Notes: generated by a model not told the origin, from the sequence alone. Positions 23,559-35,460 are shown, counted from the stretch's first letter. The stretch is DNA of 64,000 bases from Centropristis striata (GCF_030273125.1 NC_081517.1:27622131-27686130), one strand, 5' to 3'. Program-made: numbers and translations.

Positions 23559-25450
23559 GATTGACAAAACTGAATAAAAAATACCTAAATTATTAATTGT
23601 GTTGAGAAATATGTGCTTTTTTGATAGAAAGTTGAAAGTTCGAGTTTGTGTACAGAAAAATTGCAGATGAGACATAAACTTCAACTCCCAAGGTGCATTT
23701 TTCCAAGAAACATCCAATCACCAAGGTAAAAATGATGTCATGTGCACCAGGAGAAGCTAGAAACTGGTTTAAATTATGCAGCTTAAATTGGTTTGCTTTT
23801 ACTCTTGTGGTTAAATTCAGTATGATGGTGCTGCATTTTGCTCAAAACTGTTTCAAAGAAACTCTTTGAATTCTACGCCATGCTGATTCATGCTTCTGAC
23901 TGGGTTCTTTCACATGGCATGATACCATTTAAACAGGACTACAGAAAGGAGAAAAGCACTTCCAGAATCAGTGACCTCTTCTACTCGCTGTATCAGAATG
24001 CCATGAAAGATTGGCACATTTTATAGTCCTATATGTTTTTTGGTCCGTTGTGTTCAGTTAATTTCAGTTGTCTTGTGTGCCATAAACTGACAGTACCAAT
24101 GCCCTGCAACAAAAATAGACATGTGTTTTTGAAGGTTAATAAGCTCAGAAATTCCACACTGGGCTCTGCAGCGTTGAATTAGTCTAAATTGGAAAATTAA
24201 ATCAGTCTAAACAGCCACCTGCAATGTCTGCAATGCCATTGCCAATGGCATAACCAGATGGTTATGCATACAGCCAATATGAAAACTACTTTTGAGATTC
24301 TCATTGCCTGATACACAGTCGCCCATGAACTTGGAATAATTTTGTGTTCAGACACAATCCTCTGTTAATTGGGGTTTCATTTTCATTGTGATATGTTTGG
24401 AAGAGATTGATTGATGAAGTTTTGAGAAGATATACACAATATATGTCAAGAATAAATCACATTGTCACAATCATTTCATGGAAAGAGGTAAAAAATATTT
24501 AACTCCATCTTTATGGCTGACCGTGTACTTTGTAAGGCTGCAATTTAAAATACGAAATGAATAAAAACTATTGAAAATACAGAGAGTCTGTGATTTTTTT
24601 TTGTTCAAGGATGTTTTATTTTTCTAAATATTTTAACTGAATTAGACATTTTTACCTAAATGGAATTTATGGGATGCACAGTGCTTCAATGTGTGGAAAA
24701 AAGTATTGAATTTGGACTTTTCATTGGCAGATTTCTCAATTATTAAAACATTTTAGAACTCAAACTTGAAATGTGGCAGAAAAAATTAAGGGGAAAATAC
24801 CTGCTGTTCATTAAAGGTGTTACTGTTTCCTGCCTCTCGTTTACCTTTGAAACAGAGAGAGCTGTTGATTTGTGTGAATGCCTTTTGTTTAACTGACATA
24901 TTTACCAGTTCACACAAAGCTGGGCTAATGATGTGTGTTTTTCTAGATCTCTTATGTTGTATTACACATTTGAAGCCTTTCTGCACAGCGAGAACCTGCA
25001 AATCTTTATGCTCACACTGCGTGAATCAATTAACTGACCGCAAGTGGCTGCTCACACTAAACGTAATCACAGGACCCCCTAACTGGTTTTGGCCAGTTAT
25101 TTTAATCTGTGAATTAACTGGATGCACCACATTATATATTATGCTCTACATCACTGATGTAATGTAAGTAGTAAGGTAAGAAAGTAGTTATTTTGACCAA
25201 ACCCTCCTTGTTTTTTCTCACATTAACTATACAGGTTTTGCTTAAACTTAACTAAGTATGTTTATTTTGTAAGGTTTGGATAAAACAATAATTAATTTGA
25301 GTTGAGTTAAGTGGTTAAAATATATTTAAAATGTGTAAGTAGCTAATCATTTACATATTAATATTTACATAATTATTATTTACATATTTACATGTTTTAT
25401 TATATATATTTGCACAAGAACCATCAGTCACAGTTATAAGTTGGATCAGG
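23555..25450. other. No gene recognised
   Basis: AT-rich unique-looking sequence. The 116-codon plus frame at 24817-25167 is Cys/Leu-rich without a domain and overlaps a 71-codon frame on the opposite strand. I reject both as genes. Confidence 0.5.
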
Positions 25451-25468
25451 TTTTTTTTTTTTTTTTTT
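25451..25468. repeat. Poly-T run (18)
   Basis: Uninterrupted T homopolymer. It could be the A-tail of an old minus-strand retroposon, but no body is recognisable. Confidence 0.9.
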
Positions 25469-27024
25469 AAATGTGTTGCTTTTATCTCATTCTAATTCTT
25501 GCTAGTTCTGATTGGTTAATGGACTGACATGTGATGGGAAACGAGGAAGTTGTGGGGTTGTGGTTGTGAAGCTGCCTGAGCATGGAGAAGAGTAAAGTTC
25601 TGCTGACTAAAGATATCTGTCTCCATCCTGCTGTCTCATTTTATAAAGAGTTATCTAAACACCCTACATCGAACCCTCTGACATGACATACTGACAGCTC
25701 AAAAATTAATGCTGAAGGGTTTCTTGTGTGCGTCTGTGTATGGTGCCAAGGAGCAGCGACCAGGCGTTGGTGTTGGAAAAGTTGGGAGTGAAAAACATGT
25801 TGGAAATCCATCCAATTGTCACAAAGCCCAATTGTTGATTGTTCAGTCAATTAATCAGGCATCATGACCCTCTCCAGCTCCACATCAAACGATAACTGAT
25901 CGTGCAGAAAGTCTTTACCAACTTTGTACTTTATACTAAGGATAATGAAAGCCATTGTTGTATCTATACTGAGGTCACTGGTTAACCTATTCCCACCTCC
26001 TCATCCATCCCATCATATTGTGATTCTTAATTGCTCCCTGTAGGGAAATTATTTTGTTTTTTATCAGCCTTGTCCAAATGGATGTCAGAGGTCAGTGTCA
26101 TTTCCAGAATAGCACCACTGCAGTTGGCAGTGATTCAATGTCATACTTAAGGGCATTAAAAAAGGTGGAGAGTTGCTGACATGGTGACTTTAAGCGTGTC
26201 TCCTTTGGTGGAAAGGAAATTTCTAAGTCAGAAGTTTCATGTCTGGGGCCTTTTGATTTGTGAAGGAAAACACAAATATCCTCCCAAGCTGCTGCTAATG
26301 AAGCACCACTGTGGCTGCATATTCAGCTCTGCAGAACAATTCTCTGCTCTGTTGCATATGCTACCTTGTATTTATCTTGTCCAACTGATATAAAAGCCCC
26401 AGTGCACTGAGCAATTACTATAATAATGAGGAGCTGTTTACCAATGTCTGTTTCACTCCATTGTTAAGGAATTTCAAGGTTATGGTTTTACATTGTAGCT
26501 GTTCCTCCTCAGAAACTCCCAAGGTTAGGAGGCATTTTTCTGGTGAGTCACCTGAAATTCCTTGAATTTCAATGAGCCTCCGTAGTCATGAGGTTAGACA
26601 ATCAAATATATAATCAGATGGGATAATATATCTACTGATAACACACAAACGGTAGAAACACATACTGGTAAAGTGGCTACACTAACTGCACAGAACATCC
26701 ACACATACCACACACTACTACACCCACTACCTTTACTAATGCAGGGTGTGTGAGGAAGGAGGGGATGTACACTTTACTCTCTTTCACCCTAAGGTGGAGA
26801 GGATACACTTATTTATCACTCTGCTTAGCTTTCACACGGACACACAAACAAGCGCACACACACATACACACACCAACACACGGTCAGCTACACTTAAGGC
26901 CTAAAATGGAGCGAGAGGAGAGTAGAGAGAGACCCTGTAATGTCAGGTTTCTTTGCTGAGAAGATGAAAGGGGGGAGATCAAACAAGCAGTGGTACGTGA
27001 TACAGGAAATGTCACCCCTCCCCA
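25469..27024. other. No gene recognised
   Basis: Mixed sequence with no assignable exon. A stretch at about 25560-25670 has LTR-like flavour (AGTAAAGTTCTGCTGAC, then ATCTAAACACCCTACA), but I could not identify a boundary, a primer-binding site or a partner LTR. Confidence 0.45.
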
Positions 27025-27035
27025 GACACACACAT

Positions 27036-27069
<34 letters not shown>
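27025..27069. repeat. (CA)n microsatellite
   Basis: About 20 CA units with one ATG interruption near the start. Confidence 0.96.
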
Positions 27070-27070
<1 letters not shown>

Positions 27071-28104
27071 GAACATGAGCACAGATGGATATAAAAACGA
27101 AGAATGATGACGGAACATGTGTGGGTCCACTTGAGAGCAAACATGAACAAGTGCCAGCATGTTTGTCTGTCTGTGCGTGTGTATATGTGCACATGTTTAA
27201 TCACGTGTAATTTAAACACAGTGTAATGGCATCCATGTTGTCTTTGGAGTAATTAATCACCAGAAGCTCAGAGCAGCTGAACAGCACAGCATCAGCAGCC
27301 CTTTTTAAAAAATATATATTTACCACCAGTCTGCACTGGGACTTAAAACAAGGTCACAACACAATTAAAATGAGCTCATTAATTACAGTCACAACATTGC
27401 ACCATAATGAACGTGAACTACTGGCTGGTAAAGTTGACCCACTCTAAAGCAAAGTATAAATACAATCCACTATAGAGTATATTTTTAGAATAAAAGGAAC
27501 ACTGCACTGTTGCTTCATTGCTTTAAAAAAATGATTCAAACCAAACAGTTCATGATGTCATGGCGTAAAAACGAAGCAGTGTGTTTCCTTGCCATCAACT
27601 TCCCTCTACAATACCGGCTTAAAACTCCATGCCAGTTTTTGTTTGATGATGATAGGCCAAGTAAAACTGGAGATAAGGTCAAATATATTTAGTATAAAAA
27701 TATAGAACTAGATGTTATCCTCATTTTACCTCTTATATGCCACTTGTGTCCACATTTGCAACATTTTGTTGGGTTTCTTTGGGTTCGAAATGTTGATCCA
27801 ATAAGTCAAAGTGAAAAAATAATTGTCAGGTCATAAAGGTGAGGTTGAGCTGATACAAACAAGATTCCAACATGACGTGGTAAACATTGTTTTAAGTGTT
27901 AAACACAGGAAGAATAAAAATGGCCAAAATAGCCCCAGACTCCAGAAGGTTTAAACATCAACTACTCTGTGAGATAGAGTATGCTTTATGTTCAGCAAAA
28001 AAAGAGGAAAATGACATGTGACAGAGAAAGCTAGTTCACTATCAGCCCAATGAGACCGCTAAATGTGTTCTATGTAAATAGCTATCCATTTGGCACTGCT
28101 GGCC
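27070..28104. other. No gene; repeat-poor with TAATTA cores
   Basis: Two TAATTAA-type homeodomain cores lie at about 27251 and 27378. The area has no recognisable repeat. It precedes the Tc1 fossil; the expected 5' half of that element is not found here, so it appears to have been lost or eroded beyond recognition. Confidence 0.45.
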
Positions 28105-28134
28105 AAAAAGAACGTCTCGTCTAACATTTGCCAA

Positions 28135-29011
28135 AAACACATTTTGATTATCCCCAAGACTTTTGGGAAAATATTCTGTGGACTGATGAGACAAAAGAAA
28201 TAAATTAAAAAGGTCTGCATCCCGTTACATCTGGTGTAAAATTACGCAGCATTTAATAAAAAGAACATCATACCAACAAGTGTGAAAGACATCTGGCTCC
28301 TTCGCCGCTGAAGGGCTCTCCATCTTAAACTCTTCTCCTCTGTAGTGCCTCCATCCGATCTGCTGAGTCCTTGTCAATCTTTAAGAAATGACTGAAGACC
28401 CTACTCTTTACTGAACACCTAAACACGCAAACTAAAAGCACCTAATGGACTCAAACTTAACCCAAGGCACTTATTCTTGCTATGTTTCTTGACTTCATCC
28501 TTGCTTGTGTTGTATTAAGTCTAATTTGTACTCAACTTTGCATAAAAGCATCTGCTAAATGACATTGTAGGATTGTAGAATTGTAGAATATTACCAACAG
28601 TCAAACATGGTGGTTGTAGTGTGATGGTCTGGGGCTGCTTTGCTTCTTCAGGACCTGGACGACTTGCCGTAATTAATGGAAATCCTGAAGGGGAATGTGC
28701 GACCATAAGTTCATGACCTCAAACTGAAGCACACTTGGTTATGCAACAGGACAATGATCCAAAACACACCAGCAAGTCCACCTCTGAATGACTTAGTCAA
28801 AGTCTGGACTTTTATCCAATTGAGATGCTGTGGCATGACCTTAAACATGCTGTTCATGCTTGAAAACCCTCCAATGTGGCTGAATTTAAACAATTCTGCA
28901 AGAAAGAGTGGGCCAAAATTCCTCCACAGCAATGTGAAAGAATCATTGCTTGTTATCGCAAATGCTTCATTGCAGTTGTTTGCCCTAAAAGGTGGCACAA
29001 CCAGTTATTAG
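28135..29011 (+). pseudogene. Tc1-like transposase pseudogene (DDE domain)
   Basis: Three recognisable pieces remain in order. First is DFWENILWTDETK at about 28160-28195, holding the first catalytic Asp. Second, after the inserted LINE, is VKHGGCSVMVWGCF then GPGRLAVINGN at 28600-28685. Third is QQDNDPKHTS with the second Asp at about 28743-28772, then PIEMLWHDLKHAV with the catalytic Glu at about 28816-28855, then a C-terminal stretch to 29010. All three DDE residues are still visible, but stop codons, a frameshift near 28776, the inserted LINE and the missing N-terminus make it inactive. Confidence 0.88.
28279..28591 (+). mobile_element. Rex1/L2-like LINE 3' fragment, inserted in the Tc1 fossil
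   Basis: One frame reads ESLSIFKK, a stop, then LKTLLFTEHL, which resembles the C-terminal end of reverse-transcriptase ORFs of Rex1/L2-type fish LINEs. The 3' end reads ATAAAAGCATCTGCTAAATG followed by three ATTGTAGA-type units, the short tandem tail common to these retroposons. It is flanked by TACCAACA on both sides (28271-28278 and 28592-28599), an 8 bp target duplication inside the transposase gene. Only the last few hundred bases were copied, the usual 5' truncation. Confidence 0.8.
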
Positions 29012-29222
29012 ATTTAGGGAGTTAATACTTTTTCACACAGGGCCAGGTAGGTTTGGATAGCTTTTTTTCCTTAATAAATCAAATCATAATTTAAATACTG
29101 CATTTTGTATTAAGGTTATCTTTGTCTAATGTTACAATTTGTTTGATGATCCAAAACAATTAAGTGTGACTAGAAAATAAGAAATCAGGAAGGGGGCAAA
29201 TACTTTTTCATAGCATTGTATA

Positions 29223-29660
29223 TGGCAATTGAAATTAGCCCTTGACGCTTGTGTTAATGTAATGTTAATGCATATTTTTTTGAGATAGTTAAACTGTTTA
29301 AATTCAATTTTAATTGTTTTAACTTAACAGTATTTATATACTTCTTGAGGTTTTGGCAGTCACCAAAAAGCTTCTGGTGCATTACAATGAGCCTCTAAGG
29401 CTGGAGTGCAGATTATCCTAAATTAAGACACTCAAGAGAACCAAGACTGATTGCAATCAGATTTGTTATGTGGAGAAACATAAACAGTATGTGGCTGTAA
29501 GAGTAAATGAAAGAGTATCAAATTGCTGCTCTGTTTTATGTGTATTTGGACAAAGCGGCAACCTCCGTGGCTGAAAGAACTGATGCCAATGTGGACGTCT
29601 CAAGAAATGCAACTACTCGAATGGACACTTGAGGCTGGCTGGAAAAGTGAGTCAATCCCC
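29223..29660. other. No gene recognised
   Basis: AT-rich sequence following the Tc1 fossil. The 62-codon frame at 29523-29711 has no motif. Confidence 0.5.
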
Positions 29661-30049
29661 ATTGACCCTCCTGTTATGTTGCTGGTCAGATTGACCAATT
29701 TCAAAGTTTAAAAATCTAAAAAAAAATTGTTAAAAGTTTTTTTCATAAAAAGAAAAAGAATGAAAAACTGTAAAATAAAAAAAAAAATCAATGTCATATA
29801 AAACCATTGTATTTATATGTACGTCTTTCCAATGTACATGAAAAAAACTTTTTAACATGGATTTTTTTAATTATCCTTATTGAACCATGATCTGTGAGAG
29901 GTAAAGAACACCACTGCACTAAATATTGATTTCAATGATTAGTAATGGAGTTGAAATATGAACAATGTTTATTAGGATTTTTCAGTTTCGGACAATTTTG
30001 GATTATCAATCATGCCCCGGGTCAAATCGGCTCACAAACATTATTGCTG
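29661..30049. mobile_element. Degraded MITE with CCTCCTGTTATGTT-type ends
   Basis: The left end (ACCCTCCTGTTATGTTGCTG, then GTCAGATTGACC) matches, on the opposite strand, a right end near 30020-30049 (ATAATGTTTGTGAGCCGATT, then TGACCC). The interior is A/T-rich with long A runs and codes for nothing. The CCTCCTGTTATGTTG start is a common fish repeat end. Both arms are diverged. Confidence 0.5.
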
Positions 30050-30191
30050 TTCCTGAGAAACAAACGTCATATGACGGTTATGTATTGGGCGCTTGAAAAA
30101 AGTATTTGTCGTGTCTCATATCCTGTTTTCTTCAACCACACAATCACACAGCCATGTTGTTTTTTAAACACAATACAACCATCCTTCCTAA

Positions 30192-30366
30192 TAGATGTAG
30201 CACACCTGTCTTTTTAGTGAATGTAACCCGCCCATCCCTTTGCTGAATCTTACCCGAAGGCTTTGTTAAGTGAATGTCACCCGCCTACTTTATTTGATGA
30301 GTGAATTGCATCTGCTTTGTTTCGTGAATGTAACCTGTCTGCCTTGTTTGGTGAACGTCTGGGATC
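30192..30366. repeat. Minisatellite, about 27 bp period
   Basis: Six to seven diverged units of the form GTGAATGTAACCCGCCTGCCTTGTTT run head to tail. TGAAT or TGAAC starts fall near 30219, 30245, 30272, 30302, 30325 and 30351. Units differ by substitutions and small gaps. Confidence 0.75.
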
Positions 30367-31259
30367 TAGACATGCCCATCACCGTGCAGCGTCCACTGGG
30401 TAATCACAAGCTCACACACAGGAATCCGTGATGAATGGCTTGGTTGGGAGCAGGGGTAGGAGGGGGGCAAGGGTGCTACATTTGAGCTCCCGTAATCCCC
30501 TTTAATCTGACTTTGCACATCAGCATACGGTGCGGTTAACTGCTATGGTAACACATCACTCAACAGGACTCTGAGGCGCTCTCTCAAGGTCACATACACA
30601 GAGAGATGCACTCAGAGCTGCACACAGACGCTCACTGCTTAATATATGTACATCTTCGATTCAGCCAGTGTACATTTGTGTGCGTGCGTTTGGTTTGGTG
30701 TGTGTGTACAAATTGGATTGGCCTGACAGGTCTCCATTTACAGGGTCAAGCAAACTCATTCAGCATATTCAATTTGTTTTCCCTGCTGACAGAGAAAGAG
30801 AGAGAATGAGAAATATGGCAGACAAGAGGTGGAGAGTCTAGACTTTATCTTTCCACTGGAGTGGGTGTAATGTGGCTGAGAACAATCTTATTCACCCGAA
30901 ATAGTTTCACACTTTGCTGTGAGAAGTTTTCAGTGTAACTACTTTTTTACCAAGGAAATAGACCCAACACAAACAGCGTCTTCTGTGGAATATGCAAAGT
31001 AACACTTGATGTGACTCAAACTCAATGCTGTGAATGACACAAACAAAATTCTATTCACAATCATTGCATTGGGTTGAAAGCAGGAATCCTGAAGACAGAT
31101 GTCTCCAAAACATTAACAACTAAAACCAAAACTTTGCTCATGCTCTAACCTCTATAAACAGATGCCTGCATATGAAAGCACAACCTGTAGGCAACAGGAG
31201 CATACTTTGGTATCGGAAGCAAAAGAGGCAGATTATATTGATCGAAATGAAGTCTTGAG
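30367..31259. other. No gene recognised
   Basis: Mixed sequence with a short GT run near 30700 and a GA run near 30790. No exon or named repeat. Confidence 0.5.
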
Positions 31260-32177
31260 AGCCATTGGCTATCGTCTGATGATGATTTAGCTTTTTATTA
31301 CTTAACTTTGATTAACTGAATAATCTGAAGAAACAGTCCAAGATGACATCTCTTAACTCCATCGTCTCAAGATGCTACTCAGAATGTAAACAAGGATTGC
31401 TGCATCCATGTTTTCACATTAAAACTCAAAGCTCATAAATACACTGAAGATGAAAGAACAACTTCACAGCCTCATTCATCATCCATAGGTGCACATGAAT
31501 GCACCATAAGTAAGTGACTCCAAATACCCTGGTTGAAGGTGCATCCTTCAAGGCTGTATGACAATAGTTGCATTTCAATAAATTAATTTCTCTGTGCATT
31601 TTGAAGATTTGCATGAGAAAAACTTGACAGAAACACTAAAGCTCGATAAAACTTTCAAAAATGCGTACATTTTTTTTACACTGCTTGAGGTGGCTTTTGT
31701 CTTTTTCAAAAAAATGGTTCATGTGCTAAATGGGAGATGTAAACGATTTTTTCAAATTAGTTCTGACCTAACGAACCTTTGACTCTCATGACTGATGCGA
31801 GTGGGCTGATGACTGTTTCTGCTCTTAAAGAACAATTATAAGTTGCCCACTTGAATCTAATTCCTGAAGACTTCTCTCCATTTTCTCCCGTTGGTGGCCA
31901 AAGTTGTCAGATAAGCAACCTCTTTTTTTTAAATTTTATCTCTTCATTGTCTGTTTACTGAAGGATCCATTACACTTCCATCTTCTGACCAAAGTAAGTT
32001 CATGAAAAAACAGTCCTAGACAATGTCTCTTAACTCCATTGTCTCAAGATGCTACCCAGACTGTAAACAAGGATTGGTGCATGGAAGTGGAAGTCTTGGC
32101 CTGGATATCACCACCCAGATACCTGCTGGCTACAACAGAACTACCACCAAATCGTCATCAGACAATAGCCAATGGGA
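31260..32177. repeat. Compound repeat A-B-A with flanking inverted arms
   Basis: Outer inverted arms of about 28 bases (31260-31289, 32149-32177) share CCATTGGCTAT and GTCTGATGA. Inside, two direct copies of a segment of about 78 bp, A (31331-31407 and 32008-32085, with TCTTAACTCCAT, GTCTCAAGATGCTAC and GTAAACAAGGATTG), flank a 600 bp segment, B (31404-32004). A second B copy stands alone at 33994-34592. Whether B inserted into an A-bearing element, or the whole is one unusual element, is not resolved. No protein family is recognisable. Confidence 0.75.
31404..32004 (+). repeat. Repeat B, copy 1
   Basis: Aligns along its full length with 33994-34592, starting ATCCATGTTTTCACATTAAA and ending CTGACCAAAGTA. 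Shared blocks include CACTGAAGATGAAAGAACAA, GGTTGAAGGTGCATCCTT and CCCACTTGAATCTAATTCCT. The internal GCATTTCCAT and AATGGGAGATG-AAACG words resemble fish MITE ends built on GGAAATGCAA/GGAAACG. Confidence 0.85.
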
Positions 32178-32875
32178 ATCAGAGATATGTATCACTAGAA
32201 GTACAGAATGTTATTATGTGATTTGGCTTAACAGACCCTTTAAAGTTTTGTAATAAGTGGAGGAGAATTGAGTGAAAAAGTCCTATACATAGAAATTACC
32301 TGAGAGCAGAGGAGTAAGACATTACAAATGTGAAACTCAGCGATACCCTTTTCCAGCCTGATGCTGATCCGTGTCATTTGAAAGTAGAGTCAGCAAAGTA
32401 TGACAAATGAGCATTCGATGGCAGCGGAGTCACAGTGGTTTGAAAAGGTCGCCCCGTCTCTTCTACCTCAAGTACAGGGCTGCTCCGCTCATCTCCTGCT
32501 TGTGAATTCTTCATCATCTGTCATTTGAATACCAAAGCCTCCACCGTCTTCTATAACGTCTGCCCCAGAGTACAGACTGAGTGCGTCCTCCACATTAAGG
32601 ACAGCTCCTTACGTAACGGTGCAAGACATTCGATGAAAGCTGCCGATGCTGTCGGCTCATTTGTGCGAATCATCAGCAGGTTGTATTGACATTTGATTGT
32701 GAATCTGTGTTGAATGTCAGTGTTTGCTCTTCTTAGATAGTAAAGTCATGTGTGTTAAAGAGATGTAAAAAGGCTGTGGATGCACATAAATGTCTGCTAA
32801 TACTTGTGTGTGTTCTTCAGGGCTTCTTTCTCTTATTCTTGTATTCAGTGTTTCTTGAATCTAATTACTCCATGG

Positions 32876-32878
<3 letters not shown>
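32178..32878. other. No gene recognised
   Basis: Unique-looking, slightly less AT-rich sequence. The 76-codon frame at 32023-32253 crosses out of the compound repeat and has no motif. Confidence 0.5.
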
Positions 32879-32924
<46 letters not shown>

Positions 32925-32932
32925 CACACACA
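32879..32932. repeat. (CA)n microsatellite
   Basis: About 26 CA units with one missing C near the 3' end. Confidence 0.96.
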
Positions 32933-33993
32933 ATCCCATTTCTTTATTACAAGAGTATAAAGTGTCAACTGCTTCTGCTGTACATGACTAATGAGTCGAA
33001 GAGCTGGGCAGAATCGTCATTGCCTGTGTGTGTGTGAGTGAGATTCTCTGAAAGTGTGCATTTTCCATTCCCTACGTGTCGACTGCTGTAATGCTGCTAC
33101 TGTATTTGAAAGCTGCTTCCATTTTACAGCAGCTACAAATGGTAGCTGCAAGACACTTTAGGTACAGTAACATTAAGGCAACTCAAACATTTGGCGAAGC
33201 TGAGAGAAAGATGTTTGTCGTGATTGAGTATTGAGAAATGCCAAGTTTTATAGAGCTTTTTAACAGCAGACATTTTGGCACATTTTGGTCATAGCAAAAA
33301 CCTCAAAGGCATAATTGAATTGAACAATAGAAATGACTGGATTTAATTTAGGTGAGCTAGTGTCAGGGTCCTGATGTTGTGCATGTTGGCTCACTGCCAT
33401 GGCTTACTGGGACACCAAACAATTATTAACCAAATTTGTTTCACCTGTGTTATGACAAGTCAAACTGTGGGAAGGGTCTGTTGACTGCAACCCCGACCAC
33501 ACACTTTCTGTTGATACTGAAATTGGACACAGTTTCCTTTTTTACTTAACAGGGCTTGAATAGAATATTTTTCAGATGCACATTTGGACGTGTATTGTGT
33601 AGACTTTGTCATGATACAGACTCAACAAAATCTCGACTTTCTCTTCATTAGAACCTTTGAAACTACATACAGGGGGGTTCTGTTTACTAACTCTGCCTTC
33701 ATTGGTGTCAGAATCGTCTAAAAAATTAGGTCCTGATTGGAAAAATTCACTTGAACCAAGATTAAGATGACTTAAGAAATGCTTTATTTATTGACATGTT
33801 CATGTCTATCTATCCATTTTTTGCACACATGTAATTTGCAATTTGATATCAGGTTGTAACAGTTCACAGTAACAGACCTAGATTAATTAGAAGCATCATT
33901 TATTAGCATTGACTTACTTATCGGGTAAAACAATATCATCATGGTTTTATTAAAACGCTCTGAGCAATGAAATACAGCACATGTTCCTTGTTC
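32933..33993. other. No gene recognised
   Basis: AT-rich unique-looking spacer between the microsatellite and repeat B copy 2. Confidence 0.5.
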
Positions 33994-34592
33994 CATCCAT
34001 GTTTTCACATTAAAACTCAAAGTTCATAGATACACTGAAGATGAAAGAACAACTTCACAGCTTCATTCATCATCCTTAGTGCACATGAATGCACCATAAT
34101 TAATTGACTTCTTAGACCCTGGTTGAAGGTGCATCCTTTAAGGCCTTATGACAATAGTTGCATTTCCATCAGTGAATTTCTATGTACGATTTGAAGATTT
34201 GCATGAGAAAGCTTGATGGAAACACCAAAATTGGATAAAACTTTTGAAAATGCGCAAAAACGTTTACGCTCGCTTGAGATGGCTTTTTTTATTTTTTGAA
34301 AAATAGTTAGCGGCTAAATGGGAGATGGAAACGTTTTCTTCAAATTAGTTCTGACGTAGCAAACCTTTGACTCGCATGACTGATCAGTTGTTTCTGCTCT
34401 TAAAGAACAATTATAAGATGCCCACTTGAATCTAATTCCTGAAGACGTATCTACATTTTCTCCTGTGGGTGGCCAAAGTTGTCAGGATTAGCAACTTTAA
34501 CAATTTTTTTATCTCTTCTTCAATGTCTATAACGATGGATTAGCCTACAGCAATTCATTACACTGCCATTTTCTGACCAAAGTACGTTTATG
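33994..34592 (+). repeat. Repeat B, copy 2 (solo)
   Basis: Same orientation and near the same length (599 bp) as copy 1, but without the flanking A segments. Beyond its end, CTAATGGAAACACGGCTACT at about 34672-34691 looks like a transposon terminus and may belong to the complete form of this repeat, in which case the B element extends to about 34690 here. Confidence 0.8.
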
Positions 34593-35277
34593 CAAACCAG
34601 TTGAAACGTCCCTAATTTACATTTTCTTTTTTGCCACATTTCCAAATTTCGCTTCACAATTCATTTTGACTCTAATGGAAACACGGCTACTGATTATGGT
34701 TCGGTTCTGTTCAAGTATTTCAGTAAGAATGACCACACCTGGATCCTGAAATCAAAGCAGCTAAATGGGATTCAGCCATCATTATTTACACCTCTGCTTT
34801 TCCTACTATGAAAGCAAAGGGCACTGTATAGGAAGAGACACAATAGTCTCGATCTTTAATGTTTCATGACGATACAGAAATGTTCACAGCAGAGTGAAAA
34901 GGATCGACATAGCATTGTGCCAATGACGCCGGGTTGTTGGACAATCTTTTGCCTGTTTAGAAATATTGTTCCCCTCTCTTTAGACTACATTCACATTCCT
35001 TTTTCATTATGTCCCTGTAGGAGACCATAGAGCTGCATCCAATTAACTGTCATTTTTGATTACTTATTACAATCCCTGTATAATTTTGCAATTTTAGCCC
35101 CCCTTTATTAGCTTTCATTGTTATTTGTGTCTTTAGAGGAGCCCCATGTTGACGAATACTCTTAATGGAGGCCAGAGTTAAAATAAGGACATAGCTGTAG
35201 TGTCATTACATCACAGCTGGCACCCACTTCTACCAGCCATCCATCATTTGACATTGAGAAGGAGAAGGGAAAGAGAA

Positions 35278-35280
<3 letters not shown>
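34593..35280. other. No gene recognised
   Basis: AT-rich spacer ending in a short purine run (35255-35280) that leads into the G homopolymer. Confidence 0.5.

Positions 35281-35316
<36 letters not shown>
35281..35316 (+). repeat. Poly-G homopolymer, 36 bases
   Basis: Thirty-six consecutive G. On the opposite strand it produces a polyproline run inside a 183-codon frame, which is not a gene. Such a run can form G-quadruplexes and is prone to length errors in replication and sequencing. Confidence 0.95.
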
Positions 35317-35318
<2 letters not shown>

Positions 35319-35460
35319 TATAGCTGTGTTTTATTAATTCTTCAGGCTGGTGGCTAAAAGGATTGCAGTGGTTGAAAAAAAAAAAAGCAACAACTGAGAA
35401 GTGGCCGTGTGATGAGGTAGATTTATTCCAATGTAAATAGGCAGGCTTGGCCCAGTGGCA

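Larger units (their letters stand above)
28105..29222 (+). mobile_element. Tc1-like transposon fossil, 5'-truncated, split by a LINE insertion
   Basis: The 5' part (28105-28278) and 3' part (28592-29222) join into the second half of a Tc1-family transposase gene plus its 3' terminal sequence. The 3' terminus includes AAGAAATCAGGAAGGGGGCA and ACTTTTTCATAGCATTGTA, the sequence family found at ends of several fish Tc1-like elements, and is followed by TA. The 5' inverted repeat and the DNA-binding domain are missing. About 313 bp of unrelated LINE sequence interrupts it. Confidence 0.88.

Noticed and set aside
24817..25167. 116-codon plus-strand frame rich in Cys and Leu
   Set aside because: No domain or signal-peptide logic, overlapped by an open frame on the other strand, and in AT-rich unique DNA with no exon signals.
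25560..25680. Possible solo LTR
   Set aside because: Some LTR-like wording (AGTAAAGTTCTGC, then a short tail), but no TG/CA boundaries, no target duplication, no primer-binding site and no partner.
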